A stretch of 64,000 nt of DNA from Terfezia claveryi (lineage: Eukaryota; Ascomycota; Pezizomycetes; Pezizales; Pezizaceae): contig WHUX01000004.1 in the NCBI GenBank assembly GCA_015179025.1, positions 496,001-560,000 on the forward strand, read 5' to 3'. Below are positions 33,876 through 47,652 of the stretch, piece by piece; within the stretch, counting starts at the first letter, position 1; every line of letters begins with the position of its first letter. A program made the translations under genes and the position numbers. The notes beneath the pieces were generated by a model. That model did not search any database. It had not been told where the DNA came from and saw only the letters and a program-made list of their open reading frames with translations.

Positions 33876-36390
33876 TTTGATAATCACTAATAGATTTCAT
33901 GGGCGCAGCTGGGCCCCAAGTGGGGATATCTCGATCTCGATCTTATCGCGATCTCGATCCATGGAAGCCAACAACCGGCAATCATCGGCATCGAGCATTA
34001 AGACGCAAGCAAAATAATCTACTTAGGTACCTAACTTGTAAGAATTAGGCCCTCCCTTGAGGATTTTGAAACCAAACAAAAATAGAAACATCGAGATAAC
34101 AAGCTTAAATCGAGACGGAAAACGCTGTAATGTGCCAGGAATATATACGCACCTTTTGTACATAAGTATATACATGCGTGGCTATGAATTGAGTAAAATT
34201 CTAATTGCAACCTGACTGAACATACCTATAGATATATTGCTTTTGAGATACATTAGAAAGCTTACCGACAATACCAACAGCAGCACAGCAGATTTTTGGG
34301 TCAGCATATATAACTAGGTATATAGAGTAAGTACCTACATAAATTAATTTTGATATATAGATATATATATATCATATGTGTCCCGAAGTCCTCTGGCACG
34401 CCTTGCCCCCCCTTACCTCCCCCCCCCACCCCCCCCCCCACCACCCAACACACACACAGTAACAATCTCGGACTTAGATCCGGACCGGCAGGCTGTTGAA
34501 TGCAAGTCACCTTCTGGGCCCATGCCCAAGCTCCCATTATTGGGCTCCCAGCTGACCCTTTTTTTCTCGAGTTCTAGATCGATCACTTGGCCTATAGATA
34601 TACTCGCCTCAACAAAAATACAACAACACATCTTCTTCCTCTTCTTCTTCCTGCAGCCCTTAGGTATATCTAGTGATACATACAGAGCCTCGTCGTACTA
34701 TAGCCCAGAGCACTCTACAACCAAACTCAACTGCGGCAACCGACACCGATCCCTATCCCAAATCCTCGATATATTATCAGTCAGGATACAATAAATGAAA
34801 TGATTAGGGCTTAACCACCATTTCCAGCTCCTTATGCATCGAATATATATGAGCAGTCCCCACACAACCCCTAGAAGACTAACTAAGTAGTCACTAAATA
34901 CTGTGATCAATGCAACACAATCATGCCTAATTTAGTCTGGCTTTGCATTCAATGCTTTTTGATGATGATCACACGAACACATTCCCTCCTTACCTTTAAC
35001 CATTCCCCCATTAGTGCACTACCCCTCGCCAGAGTACCCCGCTCCCCATGTTCAATAATAAAAAGCATTCTACCCTAAATTTCACCGCCCCGGATATCCA
35101 GGCCGATTGGTCCCTCTCTCTATTCAGGGTAACCTTTAAACTGCACCGGCACCTGCAGCTCAATCCCAATAACATGAAACATGCATACGTCAAACGCCCC
35201 ATGTCAATCATCACCACCTCAAACTTGCCACAAGGCCGCCCATAAGGAGAGTTAGGCATACAATCATGAAGATCAAACACCGTAACCCACATGATCTACT
35301 CCGTGCCGCACCCCAGATTTTCACCCTCGTGCCATGCTATGCCAATGCCATGCCATGCAATGCCCGCCGTGCCAGTATCTGCTACTTAGGGGGTTTATCT
35401 GGGTCCTACGTGGTCCAACCTTATAAAACAGGATTACCCTATCACCATATCACCACCACCACCCCTCCTCCCGCGTGCGCACATGTATGAATTATATTCT
35501 AGATCTGAAGAATGCAATTGATCGTATCTTTATTGCAACTAAGCTATCACCAAAACCACCACAGCCTCGATCCGTCCTGGATGTCCCCATGGACCCCCCG
35601 ACCCGTGTCCTCAGCAGAGACAATAAACAAAGCAAATTCAAGCGAGTGCCCTCAGCTCGAGCTCATGTATACCCCGAGCCGCCCATATCAAAAATCTCAT
35701 AGCCAATCCCAGCCTATTGAAGGCATGCCAAGCAACAAACAAAAGAAGCAATTTTAAAAAAAGAATCCCAAACTCCTAATTCAATACTGACTCTCTTTGT
35801 AAGATGGATCATCATGAGTAAAGTAGTAGCACGGCTAAAAATGACTCAAAACTAAAAAAAAAAAAAAAAAAAAAAAGGTAAATCCAGTGGCCTGAAGGGG
35901 CCAACTTTTTGATGCTAAATGGAAATGATAATCGATAAAAAGGCGCTTTGCAATTAGGAAAAGTTGTAGAGAAAAGTAAACTGCGAGTAGGCTTGTATGA
36001 ATGAAGTTGAGATGATGAAATTCAAAGTAATGATATGGATAATAACGGATAATGATGACAACACTGACAGTACACACAAAGAAAGACTCAACGATAGACA
36101 AAACGTTAGTAGCAAACAGACAGCAAGAGGTATTAAGGAATCAGCACCGACCGAAACAGAAAACGATATACCAATACGCATTAAACAAAAGCAAAGATAT
36201 AGATTATCCCAGAAAGCAAAACTCCTTAGCGCACGAGCGTATTGTTCGAACTGATGAATGTAAAATCCTCTAAGTATCATCCCCTGGGATATGTCCCTAT
36301 GCCCACCCGGCTTTTCCCAAGTCCCAATGCTATCCGGTCTTAAGTATCGTAATAGCACACATTCAACAACATTACTCTCCGCTCCCCTCC
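33876..36390. other. Intergenic, no gene recognised
   Basis: The stretch contains a GATCTCGATC-rich quasi-palindrome at 33935-33960, a C-rich run at 34408-34446 and an A22 run near 35853-35876. Downstream it merges into the presumed 3' region of the Ecl1-like gene. Confidence 0.4.
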
Positions 36391-37502
36391 TCAATTCCTC
36401 AACACAGTGGTGATACCCTGCATGTAAGCATCCTCCCTAATTGGCATCTGCGTTGATCGATATGCTGCGTATGGGTTGTAGTTATACATCCCAGTGGCCG
36501 TTACCCTGGCCAACCCCACTGGAGTCACTGTCGGTGATGATCCCCTGATCTTCTCAAAGTTAAACATCGTCTTAATGCTTGACCCGTCCATCTTCGACTT
36601 TGGTATTACCCAGCTTGACTCGTATAGCAATTCCGTGCATGTTGGTGATGCAGGAGGTGATTGAAGTGCCGCTGTAGGAGCTGGAGCTGGCTCGGGTTCA
36701 GTATTTATTGGAGTGACAAGGTCAATCGATTTTGATGACGCAGAATATGTAGAGTGGCGGTGGAGCTGTGGGCGTGGCCGCTGATATGTATTTGAGTATG
36801 GTGTACCAGGCGAAGTTGGACTGGAATCACCAGACCCGCTAGTGAACGTCTGGTAGTGATTCGGGCGTCCACGCGCAGGGTTGTAAATATTTGAATATGT
36901 GGCTGATGGCGAGGAAGGTGTACTATCCGTGGGTGAGTATCCACCTGAGGAAAACGACCTCTGAAGTGTACTGGGCCTCGGCCCTGATGCTGTTGTCGAG
37001 GACAAGTCACCTACAGGTGGTAGCGGTACTATCTCGCCCATCCCACCAAAGAAGGGTGTAGAGCGTTGAGGTGTTGGGCTCGATGGGGTAACGTAGTTCT
37101 TCATTGGGGCGCCCTCAAAGTAGCTCATTTGGTTCATGTGCGAAGAGGACAACGGTGGTGTTATGAGGTTGTTGAGAGAGGGGCATGATGTGGATGCAAG
37201 ATTTATTGAGGTTGGCCTCTTTTGGTCCTGCTTTCGACACTTCTCGGAACAATACAGGATGGTCGAGTTTGGGACGATGATCTGCTTCTCGCAGTGTGGG
37301 CTATATCGAGAGAAACAGTCAGTAAAGGCTACTCTCCATAAATGAGGAGTACGGCTCACCAGAAGGGCAAAAAGGTCGCCATTGTGTTGTCTGCTTCGGC
37401 AGCTTCGGTCGATGTTTCTTTTGGAGGAGGAATGCCCTTCCTTCCAGCAGCCCTGCCAGCGGAGGCGGGTTTAATACCTCGTTTTCTGTTTATGGTAGCC
37501 AT
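36391..37502 (-). CDS. Ecl1-type zinc-binding life-span regulatory protein
   Basis: Exons read by eye are 37502-37360 and 37300-36391 (59-bp intron, GTGAGC...TATAG), giving 350 residues. The exon junction rebuilds the metal-binding motif: FLPFWCPHCEKQI, with CPHC partly encoded on both sides, then YCSEKCRKQD about 14 residues later. This C-x2-C ... C-x3-C arrangement near residues 49-70 followed by a long Ser/Pro/Thr-rich tail is typical of the fungal Ecl1/2/3 family. In fission yeast that family links zinc and nutrient limitation to chronological life span; the molecular role is not well defined. The tail contains repeated SPT and TPYSN/ATYSN motifs. A TAGTCT micro-insertion lies about 390 bp upstream of the start. 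Confidence 0.75.
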
Positions 37503-37887
37503 TTGATGGCTAGAGATAAGTACTGTAGTGAGAAAACCTATCTGGGGATGATTCCCGGAGAAAGATTATAAATATCCAGTGGGCTGCTGCGGAACCCAAA
37601 TCCTGCAGCTGATGCACGAGAGAAATAGAAAGTTGATCTTTGTACCTCCGACGAGTGGTAAGCCGATCCGGCTGGCGCGTTCAGGAGCTTATCTGTGAAC
37701 AAGCGACGCACGACACACAACACACACACACACGTCCTGTGACAGTCACCGTGACAAAGGACGCAAAGGACGCAAAGGACGCAAGACGGAGATATGGCTT
37801 TCGCTTGTGGGATGAATTTTGTCTGTGCTTGACTGATAATAGATACAAGTTATGCTATATTGGGTACTGCGATCCTGAGGCAAGAGA

Positions 37888-37903
37888 TAGTCTGGTTGGC
37901 ACT
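37888..37903 (+). mobile_element. 16-bp TAGTCT micro-insertion, 9-bp TSD GGCAAGAGA
   Basis: TAGTCTGGTTGGCACT lies between GGCAAGAGA at 37879-37887 and 37904-37912. The first 15 bases are identical to the inserts at 68 and 12034. It sits in the presumed promoter region of the Ecl1-like gene. Confidence 0.85.
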
Positions 37904-40900
37904 GGCAAGAGAGGACCTGGTGGAGGCTGTCGAAGGAATTCTAATTGACCCGTTCACCCTGTTTGTTATTTTCCCAGGGCCGTCGTGCTCCTTGCCGCGG
38001 GGGGGGGCAGTGTCTCTATCTAATTTTTTTTGTTTTTTGTAAGATTAATATGCTGTTGTTCCACCTGGAGAGTCCTTCGGGGCAGGAGCTGCAACCACAC
38101 GCGAACAAAAGGTAATTTGGCTGACGACTTATTTTTTGTCGCTTTTCCGTTGGCTTCCAGAAGAGGCCAATTGAATCACACACGGCACTCGAGCTGTATG
38201 ATGATGATAGACCTCGCCGGGGTGGGGGGGAAGGGAAGGGGTGCTTGATGCCTGGGGGTTGGTGTTTCTGAAATTCCCGTCGCCCAATAATCCTGTCGCA
38301 GTGGCTCTCTCGCCTTTATTTCGCTTCAAACCAGAGTCCCCCACAACCAAACCTGAGTGTTGCAAGACGAATTGGCGTCTGTGATAAGGCAGCTGGGCGT
38401 GTACGTAGCAGTAGCTTAGCTCTGACCGAAGCAAGGGAGGGCAGAGATAGGGCAGCTACACCGAGTCGTATCAGAGGTTATTCAGTAAGGCTCTATAGCT
38501 CAGGCTCCTTCCACCGGGGGAGGGTGGGCGGTATAAGAGCATCACAACAGGCTCCGCGGCCTTTTAGTTTATTCCACCCACGGTGGATGTGTGTGTGGAC
38601 GGTAAGTAAGTACCTAACCTACCTACTCTTCATTGAACATAGCGAGTGGCCGGCGTAACCGCACGGCCATCCGGGGGGCAAGGGGAGGAGGGTCTCACTA
38701 GAGAGGCGGCCCTGGTTCACCACGATCCAATCAATAGGCCAGCGGCCGTGGACCAACGAGGGTGAGAGGCTATGTATGAGTATGAGTCCCTCCAAACAAG
38801 CAAAAACAAGCAGAAACATTAAGCTTGCGCAACAGCAAACAGCCCCCAGTCCTGCGCGTTATGCAGCTGGAATGGCTGTCTCGTAATATGCCGTTACTAA
38901 AGTAACGTTGAAATTGGCAGGGTGGTGAGTGCTTCCATATGAATTGCCTACCTAGATATGATGATGCGTCGGACTGCTTTCAATTCAGATCACCTCAGTC
39001 CCAGGGCCTCCTCACACTCATCAACATGATTTGCAATATTGTGATATTGCAGAGTACATCTCACAAGCAGCTGCACTCCTGCGACACTGACACTGTTACA
39101 GGCAGAACACGCTCCACACAGCAAGCTAGCAATATGATTTCAAGTATTGATATCTATCCGTATAGATAATAAACCTACATGTGATCGAGAGCAATACCTA
39201 CATCAATACACTGATCTCGAGCTTCCTCGAGTGGCTCCAGGTAGGGCTGCTAGCTGGCCATGCAACCACTCCTCCCGCGCCGGATCACTCCTCCAGTCAC
39301 TAGCGATGCACCCTACTCACATCTCCTGAAGCGTTTATGTAGATAGGTACCAAGCTTCCCCACCGAGAACCTGCCATGAAGCTTGAGGTGTCACTATACG
39401 AAGCTTCCCAGCTTCATACCGTCCAATTCAGATTCAAATTAGGCCTGAAAAACTCGTGCGCCCGACATGACATCGCAGTTCATCCCCACTACACCATCCT
39501 CGTGGCCTTCTTTTATCCACCTTCCTTTTTCACAATATTCTGTCATTCCAGGCTCGATCTCGACTAACTATGTGGGAAAAATAAAAGACTTCACGAAAGA
39601 AAAAATTGGCAAGGGAGTGAGTTGGTACTGTACCTACTACTGTAGGTAAGTCACGGTCACCTACCGGTTGTCACCATCCCCCATTCTCAATCCGCCTGCT
39701 ACCTAAACCCCCCACCCAACTGTAGGACATATATGGTGGGGGTGCACCAGTCAAGATGGCATGCACCCCTCAGACCGCTTATGCTGATTCCCCGGCTTTT
39801 TGAACCTCAGAAAGATGTGCAAGGTGCACTCATATTTTTCGCACCGCAGGGCAAGCTGTGAGAAGACTAGCGGGTAGAAATTGGTCCTGCCATGTGAAGG
39901 TGTTGTGCATTTAGATGATGGCCACCACCACTTGTAGTCTTCCTCTTGGTCTTGTTTTCCGACCTTAAATCCCAGCCGAGGGAGTGAGCAGTAAAGCAGG
40001 TCAGCAGCTTCATGTGCGTGTATCATGTACATGTATATATCTCCACCAACTAAGTACCTCATATCGTGATATATTCATCACGTATGTCCTTGCATAGTCA
40101 CGAAAATCGCAACAACCGGAACATAAAACAAGTATACCTATTCGCTGCCGCGCTCCTCACCGCAACAAGCACATCCGTTGGTTGCATGGTAGCACTGGTC
40201 GTCTTGTCTCAGAATCTTCTCGTTTGTCCTTTTCCGAAGCCCACCTCATCTCACGTCTGGGAAAATGTAAAACGAATGAAAAGAAGGACCCACCTATAGT
40301 ACATACCCTTTACAAAACGTTTCGACCTAGGATCGACACCGAAGCTAGGGAAGGGCTGCCTATGAGAACATAAACCAGGCCTGACTGAGTATTCAGAAGA
40401 AGGAGATCCCCGCTGCTATAGACCTGCCTTATTTGTTTGAATGCTTGGTCACGTCACTTGCCAGGAACTGCAGGTGACATTGCATGAAGGTGCAGGCAGA
40501 ATCACGTTATCCCCTTCTCCTTAATAATCTTGAAGTAAAAAAAAAAAAATTTCTCGTGGAGCCCCAATGTGAGTTAGTAAAGTTTCGTATAAGTAAAGTA
40601 GATTGACATGAGTAGGTAATAATAATGCACTCACCTGCTCGCTTGGATACTTCAGCATGAAAGCACAGCATGGTCATTTAATCATCATATATCAATTTTC
40701 TTTCAATGCATAGCTACTTTCACTCTCGCTTGTCAGTACTCCCACGATATCTCTGCGCAGTGGCTTCAGCTCCCAAGGTACTTGCATAGAGCAATCCCTC
40801 AAACACAGACTCATACCTTGTCAAATATCACAAATCGATCAATTTTAACCCTAAGCACGATACAGTAGTATATATCAATTTTGCAATTGAGAGTCTCGTT

Positions 40901-42654
40901 CCAAGATCACTCACCGCAATTTTCAGAAGTACCGACATAGTTTATTTGCTTGGTGATATCCAATCAAGCGTTGGAGTTTGATTGCGTGGGACAGGGCTGT
41001 CATCAAATCAAATCAAAGAAGTACTCTGAAGAATCTTTACCCAGATGTGTTCTACTGCATTATACACCAGTGTTCTACTCTCTGAGCCTGCATCGGCCCA
41101 TGAGTTGCCACAGCTGCTCGGGCCCGAACTTGTGGATCAACAATGGCAGGCACATTTGTTAGGTGCGATTCTAATTCGCCCATGTTCCAATGAGTAAATC
41201 ACCGGGTAAGTATCTTCGGTGCGGTCCGGCCAAAAGAAATTCACTCGCTCGGTCTCAAAACTTTTCTATGATTTTTTTCATTCATGCATTCCAAATATGT
41301 TCGATAATCATGTTTCACCACGTATCCCCGGTTTTTGCATTATACTGGACCCCCGGGTCCGCAGCCGGGGTACATAGGTATCATCGTACGCCAGTGCCTA
41401 GCTATAGGGCGAGTACCGGCTGTATTGGAATTGGAATATCAGGTGAAGGCCGTATAAATATCCGATGTTCTGCAAGATGGCAAGCACAGGGCCTCGCCTG
41501 GAGCTCCAGTGGAGAAAAGACACTTGTAAGTTGGATCAACCTATAGAATGGAGGTCTGCACAGATTACTCCAGGTTCGGGGTCTAGCGAACCCCAAAACT
41601 TCTCACATCGGCACATATATTAATTAAGCAGGGAGCAACCTACTAGGCCTAGCACTCATCCTATCTCTTTCCCTGGTCATCTGCAGCATTACCGCTATAT
41701 TTGCATGATCCCAACGAGACTCGCAGCCCTCTGTCTTGATACCTTGATATCCCTAGAAGTGTACCTGAACTTCACCTCTATTTGAGAACAGGCTTGATTA
41801 TCTGATCGTGAAACATGTCTCGGAAGGTGGCAGCGTAAAAAGCTCGTACTTGCTAACAAAGGTAGCCTTGTAAATGAACACTTGGTCAAATACAAAAGGC
41901 GTTGTTCGAGATTTCGCAATTAAAGTTAAGTATTAGTAATTATGCAATGACTGGCTAGTTTCATCAGCCGCTTCATGTTAGCACATGGCCCCAAGACAAG
42001 GTTACCTAATTGCATATCCGTGCTGCATCCGTCAACCTGGTCACTATGGTGTCCACCACCTCAATAATTACCGATAGTTTATACCCCGTATCCATGCTCA
42101 TCAGCTAAGGCATATCTAACTGTACTACTCGGTACAGCGATTAATTATTGCGGTGTGTACGAGTACCTACTCTCCAAATAAGTCTACATAACCCTCATCC
42201 CGTTTAGGAAAGCCCTTCCATACCTTGAGCTTCCGTACTAGCTAAGCCGTTACCAAGGTACGTTCCTGTCTTTCTTTCATAAATTCTGTCATTTCATATG
42301 CTCTGTTCTACCTATAGCCCTTGATCGCTGGGTTATCGGGCCGGAATCACCCGAGCTAAACTGGGGAACGTCCAGCAAGAAAATACTGCAGAAGCAAGTT
42401 CAATCCGCCTTGACACCATTGGCATCGAGAGTGCAATAAAGGTGGATCATAATCATCATAATCATCAAGCATAAGCGTTATCGCGTTCCGCCAAGTACAA
42501 ATCATGCATATATAAACGAGCGGATTATTGCTTTTTAGAGAATGGTGGGGTAGGGTATTTGAGTATCCGATGAAAGTTTCAATATATCAAATTTCTGGTG
42601 GTGCGCTGCTTATAAGTGCTGCGCTGCTTATATGGTACGCAAGCACGAGTTATT

Positions 42655-42689
42655 TGATTCGCTGGTTGCTAACACTTGCGAACCAGACT
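42655..42689 (-). mobile_element. Probable older 35-bp micro-insertion with imperfect TSD
   Basis: The segment ends GCGAACCAGACT, so its minus strand starts AGTCTGGTTCGC, matching the family terminus. It is flanked by CGAGTTATT (42646-42654) and TGAGTTATC (42690-42698), seven of nine matching. CTGGTTGC and GCGAACCAG within it can pair as a hairpin. The imperfect duplication suggests an older event. Confidence 0.4.
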
Positions 42690-45329
42690 TGAGTTATCCA
42701 GACCCCCACTTCACATGCTAAAGTTGCGCAGGACAACTACAGGATAATATATCAAAGATAGCCAGTACTTTTAATTAAGGTGGGATCTCTTCAAAATTAT
42801 ATTTCTGGAGGTGATCGAGCGCCGAAAAGAGCGAAATACTACAAAAGGGGTTCAGGTATTTCCTTTTCTATGCTAGCATGCATAGCTGCCCCTCTAGTTT
42901 GAAGGTTGGAAAAGGTGTTCCAACTACCGGCCTTATCAACTGCAGAGTAGGCTGGCACCAGGCAGAATGCTAGAAACTAGCACTGGGCGTGGCCCGCGAC
43001 GCTTGAAGTGAAAGAAAAACACTCGAATGGAGAGGTTATATCCGGTGCGCGAGATAACAGTGTCTAACTAGACTACGTGTAAAAGGCACAATCTGAACGC
43101 CAGGTACACGATTGAGCCCGCCGGTCGCAACAACATATTATATGTGAGTCAATGCTGCTATCCTGAGCTAGATAGGTTGGATATAAGCTAGTCATGAGGT
43201 GGAGTTTATTCTGAATTTACACGATACCCCATTCCTGGAGCTGAATGCGTCGGGCGGACCAAAACAATATCCAGCATGAATGAAGACGAACACTTTCATG
43301 CGCTGCCACCGGGGCAATTACAGAGTGAGATTAGATCTAGGTAAGGTCCATGATCTTCAGCCGGGGCAACGGGAGAGCTTGCCTGCTGCAGAACAGCGCC
43401 GATTAAGTTCGGTAATCCGAAATCTATATTAGGAATACATACCGCAACGACATAAACATTTACATACGGGGAAACTGCAAATATAATGAATTCCTTGCTT
43501 CCGATGTCGCCTTCTCACATGACCATAGTATGATGCTCAATGAAGGGTCAAGCCTGCATCATTACTTTGAGGGCCAATATACGAAATTTCCCGAAGTCTG
43601 ATATAACACAAAGGTCTCCAGGCCCGAGGGTTGTTAATCATCAATATATCTAGTGGTCCGGCACCGGCACCTCTCTTACATACATCTGGATATTTGTATT
43701 CAATGTATGAAAGGTGTCTCAATATCATACCCGATAACATCCTCTAAATAGTGCTCCGGGATGTCCCAAGTGGGTTAAACTCCGCCCCGCAATCCCCACA
43801 TTATATATCATCTCCACTTCTTGAGATCTATTGATCTTAGTATTTTCCGGGAAGCCCGATGGCCTAATCTGTTTATTCGTTTACTTGAACCTCCCCGGAA
43901 TTTGGTTGTGCCTTGCGGATGATATCTAGGCTCCCTTAGGTATAGCGAGTCCTAGGAGATTCTGCTCTGATTCGATTTATTTTAGAGTGATTTATTTCAG
44001 GATTGCAATTGGTCCCACAGTTTGGCCAGGATAAGTCCCGTATGCTTTGAAACGCACTGCAGCTTCGTCAATAGAGGGAATTTCTGTCCCATGGATTACC
44101 CATGGATTTCACACGCAATTGGCTACAAGAGCTTCAGCTCGCTCGGACGGCACAGAGCTCGAGTCGGAAACAAAAAAAAAAGTATTCTGATGCTCATCAC
44201 CAGGTCATAGGAACAAAATTTGCAACACAAGACACAATGTCAAAACGTCCTGACGTTTCATTGTGATCAAGATCCCGCTCAATTTCCGAGATCCAGAAAG
44301 TAAAAGAACTTTCATAGCTTTTCCACCAGTCTGCTGCGTGGACGTATCAACTTTGAAAGATAAGGCAAAAAGGAAAAAAAAAATAAAAAATAAGAAACAA
44401 AACAAATATAGGTTGCACAAGGAAAGGAATTCTGGGGATAAGCCCTAGAAGAAGCAATGAGAGGGCAGTGCTGTATTGTAGATCTTTCAGCACAGGTGCC
44501 GTGAAGCGAGCACATCATGTTGACAGCCTGTTTTGGTATTCACTTGCTGTGGTTGGTGGTGGGGTAAGATTTTTCTAGCTTGACCAGTCATGTCAATTCT
44601 ATATTTTCTTTTGTTACTAGACGTCGTTGCTGTTTACTGGCCCCCTTCGTTAAGATTACTTTCCATTTGTATGAGTACATAGATCGAGCCCTTACGATGA
44701 CATTGGTCAAGTTGGTTTTATGTGTATGTGGACTTCTGTAGCTGAGCTGAGTAGTAGTGAAACTATTCGTTTCAGCTGAAACAAACTCCACCTAAGCAGT
44801 ACTTACCAGAAAATATTCTTTGAGAGTTGAGAGTTTACTCACTCGCAGACCAACAGGGTCACATGACCATGATTCAAAAATTGTAAACAGCACTGGCGGA
44901 TCCTTCCTCTAACTTCTCAGCTTGACAGCGTCATTCAGATCTCATCTGATCTCGATTCCACTACTACTCTCAATTTCAAGGCTTTGTGTGCCGGTGACAG
45001 CATTTCCACACCGGAGAAGGCATGCATGTTTCAATCCTGATTCCCCGATGGAAATTCAGTGCGAATATCCCCCCAAATCCTATCGAGACCACAATTCTGA
45101 GCTTCGTACTTCTTCCAACTAAAAATTATTCAGTGCTGGCATGGTATCACACGAGAGAAGATCAGCAGATCCCCTTCCACCCCCCCCCCCCCCCCACCTG
45201 CGTGGGGTTCTGGGATTGGATAAATATGCTACTCTAGACTCCGTATAGTGTGTATGAGAAGTATACATATGCATGTGCTGACAGACACCTCCAATACCAA
45301 ACGAGACAAGTACCTGATTTTTTTTTGGA

Positions 45330-45376
<47 letters not shown>

Positions 45377-46633
45377 TTTATTTTTTATTATTTTTTTTTT
45401 TTTCCCCTAGTACAGAGTACTCTGTTACTAAAACCGGAAGTCTGCTTATTCCGCATCGGGTTCACGTTAGCCACGTTCGTTCGGACGTCTTAGCATTTTC
45501 GGCACAGCTGCACCCCACATTCTCGGACCGCTAGACATGACATGGCATATAACATAAAACCACCAAATGAATTACATTAGGGTTGTCTACCAGGGGGTTA
45601 GTTAGGTACCCAACGAGGAGAAACATGGGGTAATTTAGATCTGTGCATCGATGTTTAGGTGGGTCTAGGATGGACCAGGGGGAAGGGGGGATATGGCGGG
45701 GCGATCGATTATTCCCTGGGTTTGCAGTTCCTCCTCCAGGTGAGCTCCTGGACTCCTCCAAGTGTTGGTTGGCGTGGTAGGTTGAGTTGTGGGGGGGGGG
45801 GGCGGAACGGGGGTTAGTGGTGCCGATGTATATATAAGATCTCGATCTCGGCTTACCGAACCCCAGTAGGCGCCGATGTGAGCTCAATAATAGATACGGA
45901 TGGGATGGGGTAATAAAGTTCCCGGCCTTACTTGCCTTGGAAAATGCAAGATCGCAGTCTCGCAAAAACACCAGATCGGGTTTGTGTGAGAAACCCATCT
46001 AGAAGGTCTGGTAGAATCTCTGGAGATATTTGAGGATCCGGATCCACTATTTGGGGAACTGCCGTGCGGCGGATTATAATAAAGTACACGCACATATATT
46101 ACACGTTACATAGTGGGGGAGAGAAACTGCTTTTACTTCGATGCCATACATTGCAGCTTTGCCAGCTGAGAACTGGGGTTGAAAGATTATCCGCCGACTG
46201 GTCCCGTCCCAACCCCACGATGTTGAAAGTACAAGATCGCGGGATCGATATTAAATTGATCAACCAACGTATTCCACACCATCCCAACTTTCCCCTCCCC
46301 CCCTCACCCCGCATCACCACGTTATCAATGCAATATAGTACGTGCTCCAAAAAAAAAAAGAAATATTCTTCATTAATAAATTTCATCCCATCCCCTCACG
46401 GTTACGTCCGTTGTGTTGGATCGAGATCGAGATGAGGCTTGGGCTTGGCAGGAGACTTCCGGATCGGGAAAACCAGCCGTGCTTGGCTACCTAAACTAGG
46501 CTCCGGTGGCTTGGCGGAATTAGGTTAGCAAGGTGGCAAAAGGGGCACGGCCAGACGCGCGTTAGCAATTTAATATACGGAGCTGCGGGAGGTTCCAGAG
46601 GCGTATAAGGCGTTAGGCAGGTATGAAATGGGG

Positions 46634-46651
46634 TAGTCTGCCGCTGGCCAG
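46634..46651 (+). mobile_element. 18-bp TAGTCT micro-insertion, 9-bp TSD GAAATGGGG
   Basis: TAGTCTGCCGCTGGCCAG is enclosed by GAAATGGGG at 46625-46633 and 46652-46660, exactly nine bases. Only the first seven bases are shared with the TAGTCTGG members; the remainder is unique. Confidence 0.8.
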
Positions 46652-47442
46652 GAAATGGGGCAGGGGAAACAAAATCGATGTGAATGGGAAATGAGAGCTA
46701 CCTACATTGGTCATAGTGGGAATATACCTGTCGTTGTCTACCGTAATCTACTAATCTGGCTTGAGTTCTAGCGTCCCCGGTCAAAACTCGGTAAATATCA
46801 GCGGGACAGTATCAAGTAAGCAACAAGATGAACATCCATACGTTCGTGACCGCCAGATCCACATGACCAGGCGATATTTGGTGAAGTGCAATCGTGAGGC
46901 TTTCAAAGGACGCCAGTGAAAACCACTGGACTAATCATTCTGAGGGTAACCTGTACACTAGGCTCTTCGTCCCCCAAACTCTTAGTCGCAGTCATACACC
47001 CAGGGGAACCCTTAGCTATACACGAGCACTAACTATAAAAAAAGTTCGACACAACTACTCTCATTAGTGGTGGCTTGCCCTCTGTCTCCAACCCCACGCG
47101 GTGGAATGCAAGGCAATAAAGGTTATCAATGCCGTCTAAGCGCCAATTCTCTCTATATTTCGTTCAACCACAGTGAACAGCTTTCCGATTTCTCCTGCAG
47201 CTGAACCAGACTGCGCTGAACCCCACAGGGCCATCTTTTTCAGTTCCCTTCTTCCCTTGTGGCTTTTGGGTGGTGGGGGTCTCAGCCTGTGCCTCTCACT
47301 TTTGATGTCCGTTACTTTCTGCTGCTGCAGCACTGTTGGTTTAAGCGTTTCAAGATGGGAGGTAAGAAACACTTTCCGGCTCCGTTGCCAATATTCCATT
47401 GGCTCCTGTCAAATCTCGCCATTATCTGAGAAGTTACAGTAT

Positions 47443-47652
47443 GTATCTCTTTCCATGGTACCCTACACTCGACCCCCTCCCCATGTACTGTCTCTAACTC
47501 TCCTTGGAAGTATAATAGACAATTTCCATAAGAGTTATAGACAGTACATGGTATCTCTTTCCATGGTACCCTACACTCGACCCCCTCCCCATGTACTGTC
47601 TCTAACTCTCCTTGGAAGTATAATAGACAATTTCCATAAGAGTTATAGACGT
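47443..47652 (+). repeat. Tandem duplication, 108 bp x 2
   Basis: Two successive 108-base units starting GTATCTCTTTCCATGG occur at 47443-47550 and 47551 to about 47652. They appear identical through AGAGTTATAGAC and diverge only at the last few bases, implying a recent duplication. The period is a multiple of three, so an open frame passes through both, but no gene is recognised. Confidence 0.88.

Larger units (their letters stand above)
37503..47442. other. 10-kb gene-free tract
   Basis: I find no supportable gene. The tract holds a 9-bp microsatellite (AAAGGACGC x3, about 37756-37783), micro-insertions at 37888 and 46634, a degenerate one at 42655, a repeat of TGCGCTGCTTATA at about 42603-42632, a T-rich (TTTTATTTC)n run at about 45317-45406 and C/G homopolymers at 45181 and 45791. 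Frames such as 41190-41546 and 45531-45998 are unrecognised and probably fortuitous. Confidence 0.4.

Noticed and set aside
47198..47222. 8-bp repeat GCTGAACC enclosing AGACTGC
   Set aside because: Only eight bases match and the insert would end in AGACTGC rather than AGACTA. It is compatible with chance.
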